Assembly (NCBI GenBank): GCA_045532865.1
Contig: JAZSGT010000039.1
Location: 1 to 30,897 of the forward strand
DNA length: 30,897 nt
Reading direction: 5' to 3'
Source of the DNA: RGIG4140 sp045532865
GTDB lineage: Bacteria; Pseudomonadota; Alphaproteobacteria; CAAHEQ01; UBA3637
Shown: one piece after another, positions 1-5,990 of the stretch
Layout: each line of letters starts with the position of its first letter
Position numbering within the stretch: position 1 is the first letter of the stretch
Notes under the pieces: generated by a model
The model's input: only the letters and a program-made list of their open reading frames with translations
Told to the model about the DNA's origin: nothing
Databases searched by the model: none
Made by a program: the position numbers and the translations under genes

Positions 1-141
1 GATCGCCTTAGCACCACTGTTGTGGCAGGGTTTGCAGCTGACCTTGATGAAAATATAACACTCAAACTTGAATATTCAGGTAACTATCGTAAAGAATACA
101 TCGATCACTCAGGTATGTTAAGATTAGAGTGGAAGTTTTAA
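1..141 (+). CDS. C-terminal fragment of an outer-membrane beta-barrel protein (autotransporter-like)
   Basis: The reading frame is open from the first base to a TAA at 139-141 and gives 46 residues; the rest lies left of the window. The peptide alternates polar and hydrophobic residues, contains LKLEYSGNYRKEY followed by HSGMLRLEWKF, and ends in Phe. A last amphipathic strand ending in an aromatic residue is the classic signal recognised by the Bam machinery, and the LxYxGxYRxxY...HxGxLxLxW.F pattern resembles the end of autotransporter barrels. Seen: the strand pattern and terminal Phe. Inferred: autotransporter rather than another barrel. A strong hairpin terminator follows within 20 bases. 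Confidence 0.6.
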   Translation, partial: DRLSTTVVAGFAADLDENITLKLEYSGNYRKEYIDHSGMLRLEWKF

Positions 142-160
142 AGGGGATTTTCAAAGAAAA

Positions 161-196
161 AAACAGACCCTTTCAATTTGAAGGGGTCTGTTTGTA
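161..196. terminator. Bidirectional intrinsic terminator
   Basis: The left arm AAACAGACCC (161-170) pairs with GGGTCTGTTT (184-193). A-tract DNA lies on the left and T-rich DNA on the right, so it can work on both strands. It sits between two convergent genes, the barrel protein and the GT52-like gene, and plausibly ends both transcripts. Confidence 0.8.
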
Positions 197-206
197 TATG
201 AAAAAT

Positions 207-1178
207 CTATTCGTGTGAGTTTTCTTTTTGTTGACGATAAAAAGAACTTAAAGGGATTCGTTTCCAATTAAATGGGCGGGAGCCATACACTTTTTCGATA
301 TCAACATAGGGAACATTCCCCATGTTTTGCCCAGGGTGTGAAAAAACAAGTTTGCTGAAATCTTTTGAATAGATGTCAACCTTTTCAGGAGGGCAAAGTG
401 AAAAAGCTGCTGTTGAAAAGAATGTGCAAACATTTTTTGGTTCCATTATCATAGAAAGAAGCTCTGCTGGAACTTGTCGTGAAATAATGGGTGTTCTAGG
501 AAAAATTTCAGCCCAGTTTGTTTTTTCTCGTGGGTGGGGTTTAATCACAACTTCATCCATGTTATAATTTGTTAATATACTGCTATAAAGTGCTATTTTT
601 TCTTCTTCACTAATAATATTATCTTCACTGAGAGGTTGCGTGATTAAGATAACTGATTTTTGTTCAAATGTTTTTAACATCGTTGGGCTCACATTAAAAA
701 TATGAACAATGGATTCTTTTTCTTGATGAGATTTTTCATCCCACAATTTTTTCAAATCATGAACAACCAGTTTTTCGTTTGTGCTATTTTCAATTTCATG
801 ACCTAATTTTGTTGTGAAACACTTAAGAATGTCTGGATTGTTCAAATGTCTTTCAACCATGTGTGAGTCACTTGCGCCATCAGAGAGGGAATAAAACGGA
901 TATCTTTGTGAAATTTCTTTGGCATAGGGTGTTACCAAATTTCCATAAAAAGGAATTTTAATCCCTTTTAATTTTGATTCAATCTTTGCTAAAAAAGAGT
1001 GAACATACGCATCTTCAAAACCTTTTGGTGGAAGGTGAAGGGGTGTTTTATGTTTCAAGTTATTGTCGGAAATTGCTGGACCACATAAAAAATGTGTTTC
1101 ATCAAGTTTTTCTGTGAATGCCAAACTATATTGCAATAATGAATATGCAGAATTTGCAATAAAAAAACGAGAAATCAT
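207..1178 (-). CDS. GT52-family glycosyltransferase (sialyltransferase-like)
   Basis: Probable lipooligosaccharide or surface-glycan glycosyltransferase of the GT52/polysialyltransferase type. The N-terminus reads as a Rossmann-like strand (ISRFFIANSAYSLLQYSLA). A central strand ILITQPLSED is followed by VVIKPHPRE at about residues 210-218; the KPHPRE motif is characteristic of GT52 and related sialyltransferases. A QVPAELL segment then resembles the family's CMP-binding region. About 323 residues is normal for the family. I place the start at the ATG at 1176-1178 because a GGAAAG ribosome site lies 9 bases upstream; an in-frame TTG at 1184 would be too close to it. Donor and acceptor cannot be read from sequence, and CMP-sialic acid is only the family precedent. 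It is a single gene, convergent with the barrel protein. Confidence 0.65.
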   Translation of the reverse strand: MISRFFIANSAYSLLQYSLAFTEKLDETHFLCGPAISDNNLKHKTPLHLPPKGFEDAYVHSFLAKIESKLKGIKIPFYGNLVTPYAKEISQRYPFYSLSDGASDSHMVERHLNNPDILKCFTTKLGHEIENSTNEKLVVHDLKKLWDEKSHQEKESIVHIFNVSPTMLKTFEQKSVILITQPLSEDNIISEEEKIALYSSILTNYNMDEVVIKPHPREKTNWAEIFPRTPIISRQVPAELLSMIMEPKNVCTFFSTAAFSLCPPEKVDIYSKDFSKLVFSHPGQNMGNVPYVDIEKVYGSRPFNWKRIPLSSFYRQQKENSHE

Positions 1179-1256
1179 TAACAAAGTCTTTCCATTTCAA
1201 AATAATATTAAGGTAGAATATACAGTAAATTTGTGTTTTTGTCAAATATCTTGCTA

Positions 1257-2369
1257 TTATTTTTGGTTTTCATTTGTTTTTTGCATGATAGCAACAAAAA
1301 GACCATCTGTATTTGTTCTAAATGGTGAAAATTGCTTATGTGTTATCAATTTAAAAGATTTGTTAAATTTTAAAAAATTTCTGACTTGTTTAATGTTTTC
1401 ATCTTCTGTAATTGAACAGGTCATATAACTTAAATATCCATCTCTTGAAAGATATGTGGATGCCTTTTTTAAGATGAAAGCTTGTTTTTTTAATAGTTCA
1501 TTAAATTGGTTTTCAGTTAGTTTCCATCTCGCATCAGGACATCTACGCCAAGTTCCAGTACCCGAGCAGGGGGCGTCAACAACCACATGTGAAAATTTCA
1601 TTGTGGGATGTTTTTTTAAATAATTTGGAATATCTAATGTTGTATCAATGATAGAAATATTTGCACGTTGAGCTCTTTTTTGAAGTTCTTGTAGACTTCT
1701 TTTTGAGATGTCGTGAGCAAGAATTTTTCCTTTTTGATTCATCATTTGAGCAAAAATAAGAGATTTTCCACCAGCCCCTGCGCAATAATCTAGAACACAG
1801 TCTTGAGGTTTGATTTTTGTTTCTAGAGCAACAAGTTGTGAACCTTCATCTTGAACTTCAATAAGTCCTGCTTTATAGGTTTTTAAGCCTAAAAGATTTG
1901 TGCGTTTTTTTAAAATAAGACCATGGGGAGAAAGAGTTGTTTTTTCGGTTTCAATTCCTTCTTTTAAAAGCTCTTTTTGCACAAAATCTCTTTCTTTAGT
2001 TGCTCTTAAAATAATAGAAGGGCTTCCTAATAATGCTGGAAGTTCTTTATCAGCATTTTTTACTTTTGAGATAAGCCACAAAGGTGTTTCTACCTGAATA
2101 TGAAAAGGCATTTTTTCATCAATAGGAAGTTCTTCTTTGTTTAACAATTCAATTTTTTCTAGATATGTTTTGTTAGGATAGAAATATTCCAATCGAGCTT
2201 TGTGTCTAAGAGCATTCCAAACTGTATCAGTTAATAAACGACGATCTTTTGAACCAAAAGATTTGTTCAATCTAGTGAATGCATTGATTATTTCTGATGC
2301 AGGTTTTGTTTCTTTTTCAATTGTTAAAAGCAACTCTGCTGCAACTTTAAAAATAACTTCTTCTCTCAT
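1257..2369 (-). CDS. rsmB: RsmB/NOL1-type rRNA cytosine-C5 methyltransferase
   Basis: SAM-dependent m5C methyltransferase, most likely of 16S rRNA. Motif I DYCAGAGGKSL (about residue 190) binds SAM. VVDAPCSGTGT (about 265) and the YMTCS motif (about 315) carry the two cysteines of the NOL1/NOP2/Sun mechanism, nucleophile and release. The N-terminal part (EIINAFTRLNKSFGSKDRRLL, WNALRHKARLEY) looks like the reduced NusB-like segment of RsmB. At 370 residues it is about 60 shorter than E. coli RsmB, so substrate C967 is likely but not proven; another RNA m5C methyltransferase of the family is the alternative. It starts 8 bases after the rlmE stop with little ribosome site of its own, suggesting translational coupling between two rRNA methyltransferases. 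Confidence 0.8.
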   Translation of the reverse strand: MREEVIFKVAAELLLTIEKETKPASEIINAFTRLNKSFGSKDRRLLTDTVWNALRHKARLEYFYPNKTYLEKIELLNKEELPIDEKMPFHIQVETPLWLISKVKNADKELPALLGSPSIILRATKERDFVQKELLKEGIETEKTTLSPHGLILKKRTNLLGLKTYKAGLIEVQDEGSQLVALETKIKPQDCVLDYCAGAGGKSLIFAQMMNQKGKILAHDISKRSLQELQKRAQRANISIIDTTLDIPNYLKKHPTMKFSHVVVDAPCSGTGTWRRCPDARWKLTENQFNELLKKQAFILKKASTYLSRDGYLSYMTCSITEDENIKQVRNFLKFNKSFKLITHKQFSPFRTNTDGLFVAIMQKTNENQK

Positions 2370-2377
2370 GTGAAAAT

Positions 2378-3064
2378 TTAATCTTCTTTTCTTCCTTTAA
2401 AACCTGTTGCAATAACGTAAACTTCAGAAGAATCTTTTCTGCTTGCATCCGGTTTTGCATGCTTTACGACTTTAAAATGTTGTTTCATCTCTGCTAAAAA
2501 TTGATTTTCAGTACCACCTTGAAAAATTTTTGCAATAAATACGCCACCTGGATTTAAAACTTGTAATGCAAAATCATAAGCCATTTCAAGCAAATTCATA
2601 ATGCGTAAATGATCAAGTGCATGTACACCTGTTGTGTTAGCAGCCATATCAGACATAACAATATCGGCTTGATGACCATTTAAAAGTTCTCGCAATTTTT
2701 CAGGAGCTTCATCCAGTGTAAAATCCATTTGAACAAGTTTAGCTCCAGCAATGGGATTAGCAGGAAGTAAATCCATCCCAACAACCAAGGGATTTTCTTC
2801 TGTTGATTTTACGCGTTTAACTGCAACTTGCGACCAACCCCCAGGAGCACAACCAAGATCAACAACTCTTTTTCCTGGTTTGAAAAAATGAAATTGGTCA
2901 TCTAGTTGCATAATCTTAAAAGCAGCACGTCCTCTGTATCCAAGACGATGTGCTTCACTTACGTAAGGGTCATTTACCTGCCGTTGTAACCATTTTGTAC
3001 TTGATGCTTTTCGACCTTTAACTTTTTTTAGATGTGTTTTAAGTGGTCTTGCTGTAAATTTCAT
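2378..3064 (-). CDS. rlmE: 23S rRNA 2'-O-uridine methyltransferase RlmE (FtsJ/RrmJ)
   Basis: Methylates the 2'-OH of U2552 in the A-loop of 23S rRNA, late in 50S assembly. The SAM site VVDLGCAPGGWSQ lies at about residues 66-79. The family's K-D-K-E catalytic set is readable: Lys in AAFKIMQLDD, Asp in SDMAANTTG, Lys in FIAKIFQGG, and Glu in SEVYVIATG near the C-terminus. At 228 residues it is slightly longer than E. coli RrmJ, with a basic N-terminal extension (KTHLKKVKGRKASSTKWLQRQ) common in alphaproteobacteria and likely RNA-binding. A GGAGA ribosome site precedes the ATG. It is third in a four-gene operon, behind two unknown genes and ahead of rsmB. Confidence 0.93.
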   Translation of the reverse strand: MKFTARPLKTHLKKVKGRKASSTKWLQRQVNDPYVSEAHRLGYRGRAAFKIMQLDDQFHFFKPGKRVVDLGCAPGGWSQVAVKRVKSTEENPLVVGMDLLPANPIAGAKLVQMDFTLDEAPEKLRELLNGHQADIVMSDMAANTTGVHALDHLRIMNLLEMAYDFALQVLNPGGVFIAKIFQGGTENQFLAEMKQHFKVVKHAKPDASRKDSSEVYVIATGFKGRKED

Positions 3065-3085
3065 TAAAATCTCCGTGTAAAATCC

Positions 3086-3538
3086 TTACATTTGTCGAGA
3101 CATGTGAATGGGGGGTATATCTTGTTCAGTAGAGGATTCATTTGTTATTTGTGATCCAATGACATGAGTTGCATTTGTTGTTGCTTCTAATTGATTTAAT
3201 TCTGTGATTAAACGTGTTCGTTCAAGTTCTGTTTCTGGAGCCATATACAAAAATGTTTCACCATTATCACCTGTTGCAGTGACATTAATCCCGGCTATGT
3301 TTGCTCTTAATACAAATTGTTTCATATCACTTGGAAGGGTTGCAAAAAAACGACCTCTTAATTCAGGAATAAAAGGAAGAGTTTCGCTTTCTTCTTTTGA
3401 AATAACGGCAACTGATGGATCTTTTGCTTGAGCATTTAAAAGATCACGATAGGGAAGGGTTCTTAAATCCCTATCAGATTTTGTTCTAGTTTGCTCAGCA
3501 TTATCTAATTGAACTTTTGTTGGTGCAAATATGAACAT
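3086..3538 (-). CDS. Unknown protein sharing a module with its upstream neighbour
   Basis: I do not recognise this 150-residue protein. It has no signal peptide or membrane segment, and the C-terminus (SSTEQDIPPIHMSRQM) looks disordered. Residues about 26-90 (RTLPYRDLL...KDPSV...LPSDMKQFV...IAGINVTATG) resemble the last 68 residues of the gene directly upstream (ELTYADVLAF..NPSV...LSQQERQFV...NAGYFVSLTP), which implies a shared domain. It begins 2 bases after that gene's stop, with GGAGAG as ribosome site inside the upstream coding end, so the two are co-translated. rlmE follows after 21 bases. Probably cytoplasmic; function unknown. Confidence 0.7.
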   Translation of the reverse strand: MFIFAPTKVQLDNAEQTRTKSDRDLRTLPYRDLLNAQAKDPSVAVISKEESETLPFIPELRGRFFATLPSDMKQFVLRANIAGINVTATGDNGETFLYMAPETELERTRLITELNQLEATTNATHVIGSQITNESSTEQDIPPIHMSRQM

Positions 3539-3540
3539 AT

Positions 3541-4509
3541 TTAACTCTCCACAATTGGTGTTAATGAAACAAAATACCCAGCATTCAATGCTTTTTCAAC
3601 AAATTGGCGTTCTTGTTGTGACAGTTTTGCCAATTCAATTTGTTTATCTTCCTCCGAAGGAATATATCCAATTTGATTTGGAGCTAAAATCTGAACAGAT
3701 GGATTTATTTTTTTAAACGCTAATACGTCAGCGTATGTTAATTCTTCAAAATGAATATTTGAGTACTTCTCAAGAGTTTTTCTTCTTGGAGCTTTTTCAC
3801 CTTCAATTGAAACTGCATCTTCAAGAATGGGTATTAAATGTTTTTTTAATGTTGGATCTGTAACCAAAGTCCACTGACCGTCATCAAGAGAATAAATTTG
3901 ACTTATAGGTTGTTTTGGATCTTCTGGGTTTTCAGTATAAGAAACTTTAACAAATGGTAAATTGCACAGATAAAATACACGTTGAAGGACTTCTCCAGTA
4001 AACTCGCCTGCTGGGGTGGTCTTTTTTTGAATAGTGTGAGAAAGTTCCCCATTTGGTGCATAAATAGGTGTTGACATGCTCACAATATCATAGCGACCTT
4101 TTTCATTTTTTTTATATTGAATACCCAATGTCAATTGACCTGAGATTGGATCATAAGTCCAATCTTGGTCTAAAGCACCGTTTACATAAAAACGTGAAAG
4201 AGTTTTTTTCTCATTTTTATCATAGACAATTTCTTCTGATAATTTATTTTGTTTGTCGTAAGTTAAAACTTTTAGAATTGTTGGTGGGGTTGTTCTTTTT
4301 GTAACATCAATATAAACAAGCATATTGCGCCCAAGCTTATTTCTTTTTGCATAAGCTCTTGAAAGAAGAGCTTCTTTGTTTTGAATTGCTGCATCTTCTG
4401 ATGATAAATATTCATCATAGTAAATCAAACTATCTTTTTTATATGTAATAACAACGTGACCATTTTGAAGATTTCTTCTATTTAATTCAACAGGTGCAGT
4501 GTTTGTCAT
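3541..4509 (-). CDS. Unknown protein with MORN-like Tyr-rich repeats and a shared C-terminal module
   Basis: 322 residues, no signal peptide or membrane helix, not recognised. The middle (about residues 85-190) has repeated short strands of the type YD..NKLSEEIVYD, KTLSRFYVNGALDQDWTYD and YAPNGELSHTI. These resemble the MORN-variant repeats in which a Tyr/Asp-rich strand is followed by a G-x-L turn; this is an impression, not a confident domain call. Residues about 255-322 match the N-terminal half of the next gene's product. It is first in the operon with the 150-residue gene, rlmE and rsmB, with a good ribosome site (AAGGGG) and a promoter just upstream. Confidence 0.7.
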   Translation of the reverse strand: MTNTAPVELNRRNLQNGHVVITYKKDSLIYYDEYLSSEDAAIQNKEALLSRAYAKRNKLGRNMLVYIDVTKRTTPPTILKVLTYDKQNKLSEEIVYDKNEKKTLSRFYVNGALDQDWTYDPISGQLTLGIQYKKNEKGRYDIVSMSTPIYAPNGELSHTIQKKTTPAGEFTGEVLQRVFYLCNLPFVKVSYTENPEDPKQPISQIYSLDDGQWTLVTDPTLKKHLIPILEDAVSIEGEKAPRRKTLEKYSNIHFEELTYADVLAFKKINPSVQILAPNQIGYIPSEEDKQIELAKLSQQERQFVEKALNAGYFVSLTPIVES

Positions 4510-4542
4510 TGATTTTACCCCTTGTAAACAAATTATATATTA

Positions 4543-4571
4543 ATTATACCAAAAACCGAATAAAAAGACAA
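4543..4571 (-). promoter_or_regulatory. Putative sigma-70 promoter embedded in a terminator
   Basis: On the minus strand TTGTCT (4571-4566) is followed after 17 bases by a perfect TATAAT (4548-4543). It would start the 322-residue gene/150-residue gene/rlmE/rsmB operon about 30 bases upstream of the first ATG. The -35 hexamer lies in the loop of the terminator of the preceding operon. A second TATAAT at 4537-4532 has a poorer -35. Confidence 0.5.
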
Positions 4572-4588
4572 GTTTTTTATTCGGTTTT
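4552..4588 (-). terminator. Intrinsic terminator of the ftsK-lolA-ankyrin operon
   Basis: AAAACCGAATAAAAA (4552-4566) and TTTTTATTCGGTTTT (4574-4588) pair perfectly over 15 base pairs around a 7-base loop. The position, 20 bases after the ankyrin gene's stop on the minus strand, fits a terminator. The stem is AT-rich except for a CCG/CGG core. Confidence 0.75.
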
Positions 4589-4608
4589 ATTTGGTTTAGG
4601 TATTTGAT

Positions 4609-5340
4609 TTAAAAGTCAGAAGATTGCAAATTAGCATTGTTATCTTCCTGAGGTTTAAAGGCACTGTCTGGTTCTTCCTCAATCATATCTCCAGTTTGGA
4701 TTTTTGTCTTTGTTTTTTGATTTGAATTTTTTGCTGAAGATTGTGAGCCTTTTTGAGCTGATTTTTGGTTGTTATTTTCAGCAGATTGTTTTTCTTTTGC
4801 GATACGTTCTTTTTCATTTTGATTTTTTGTGTCAGTGATTAAAAGATTTTTGACAATTATATCTGATAAGGCTGTGTTTCTTAAAACAGGATTTTGCTCT
4901 AAATACCATAGTATATTTTGGCCATTCATATCTGTTTGATAGATAGAGTCTTCGGCATATTCCATAAATAAATTTAAAATATCTGCTCTTGGAGCATAAA
5001 AGGCTGCAAAAAAGCTGATTGGAATAACCTTTGGAGCACCTTTAATTGGAAATGCTTCATTTGAAACAAGCTCATTAGGGTTGACACCACCTTGTTCAAG
5101 AAGAATTTTAAGAATTTGAGGATTCCCACGCATAACGGCTAATTGAAGAATTGAACCACCACATCTAAAATCAATGTTAAAATTGATTTGGTCTTTAATC
5201 CATGGTTCAATATCTTTTTCAGAGCGAGCCGAACGAACAATATCTTGTAACGGGTGATAGACACATTCTTTAGGTGCTGCGTATACTGTTAATGGAATTA
5301 AAACTAAACCTGTAAGGCTAGGTAAAATGTTTTTTTTCAT
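4609..5340 (-). CDS. Exported ankyrin-repeat protein
   Basis: The N-terminus KKNILPSLTGLVLIPLTVYAA-PKE is a typical Sec signal peptide with an AxA-like cleavage site, so the product is probably periplasmic. Residues about 55-150 contain ankyrin-like units: GGSILQLAVMRGNPQILKILLEQGGVNPNE, then FFAAFYAPRADILNLFMEYAEDS, then DMNGQNILWYLEQNP. The last 80 residues are low-complexity, rich in Lys, Gln, Asn and Ser, and end acidic (EEEPDSAF), probably disordered. No enzyme motif. It is the last gene of the ftsK-lolA operon, 17 bases after lolA, with an AAGGAGA ribosome site. Ankyrin repeats mediate protein binding; the partner is unknown. The link to lolA/ftsK suggests envelope work but is only positional. 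Confidence 0.75.
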   Translation of the reverse strand: MKKNILPSLTGLVLIPLTVYAAPKECVYHPLQDIVRSARSEKDIEPWIKDQINFNIDFRCGGSILQLAVMRGNPQILKILLEQGGVNPNELVSNEAFPIKGAPKVIPISFFAAFYAPRADILNLFMEYAEDSIYQTDMNGQNILWYLEQNPVLRNTALSDIIVKNLLITDTKNQNEKERIAKEKQSAENNNQKSAQKGSQSSAKNSNQKTKTKIQTGDMIEEEPDSAFKPQEDNNANLQSSDF

Positions 5341-5357
5341 ATGGTTGTCTCCTTAAA

Positions 5358-5978
5358 CTATTTTTGCTTATATGGATTTTGAAACAAAAAAAGATTTTTG
5401 TCAATAGAAACATTTTGTTCAATATTAAATAGGGAAACAGTTGATTTTATACCTTGCATGTCAAGAACTTCCCATTGCTTTAATAAAAGGGTGTCTTTAT
5501 CAATAATAAGTGTTAAAGAACCAAGCTCTTTTGCTCCTTTTTTATGAGCTGTAACTTTATACTCATCTAAAACATCTTGAACAGAGGTTACAACAAATTC
5601 CTTATCACTAAATTTAAGTTTATCCTTTAAAATAAGACTAACGGGGGTTTGGTTTAAATCAAAGTAACTTACTTCTTTTAAGTCTTTGTCATGATAAATT
5701 AAATACCCATTATTTGCATAAAACTCTAAAGGGGAACCTTTTTGATAAACTAAACGCATTTTGCCTGGGCGAGACATGTAAAGTGTTCCTGTTTGTAAGT
5801 CATTTTCAGTTTTAGAATTAAATTGTGCAAATTCAGCTTTTAATGTTTTAATTTTATTATAAGCTGTTTCAACTTTTGTTAAAATCTCTCTATTTTGAGG
5901 TGTGTCAATTTTCTTTTCAATATCAGAAAATGCTGGATTTGAGAGAATAAGCAACATTAAAAATAGTAATTTTTTCAT
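5358..5978 (-). CDS. lolA: Outer-membrane lipoprotein carrier protein LolA
   Basis: Periplasmic chaperone that takes lipoproteins from the LolCDE transporter to the outer membrane. The signal peptide KKLLFLMLLILSNPAFS ends at about residue 19. The mature part shows the LolA pattern: TLKAEFAQFNSKTENDLQTGTLYMSRPGKMRLVYQKGSPLEFYANNGYLIYHDKDLKEVSYFDLNQTP, with the conserved F-x-Q, G and RPGKMR/W elements, then alternating strands to the end. 206 residues is normal. The start codon follows the ftsK stop by 12 bases, and the ribosome site AGGGGAA overlaps the ftsK stop codon. ftsK-lolA adjacency is seen in many proteobacteria. Two putative lipoproteins in this window would be potential cargo. Confidence 0.88.
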   Translation of the reverse strand: MKKLLFLMLLILSNPAFSDIEKKIDTPQNREILTKVETAYNKIKTLKAEFAQFNSKTENDLQTGTLYMSRPGKMRLVYQKGSPLEFYANNGYLIYHDKDLKEVSYFDLNQTPVSLILKDKLKFSDKEFVVTSVQDVLDEYKVTAHKKGAKELGSLTLIIDKDTLLLKQWEVLDMQGIKSTVSLFNIEQNVSIDKNLFLFQNPYKQK

Positions 5979-5990
5979 TTTAACATTCCC

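Noticed and set aside
1063..1428. Plus-strand open frame of 121 codons spanning 1063-1428
   Set aside because: It lies across the start of the GT52-like gene and the end of rsmB in antisense, with no ribosome site and a composition unlike real proteins.
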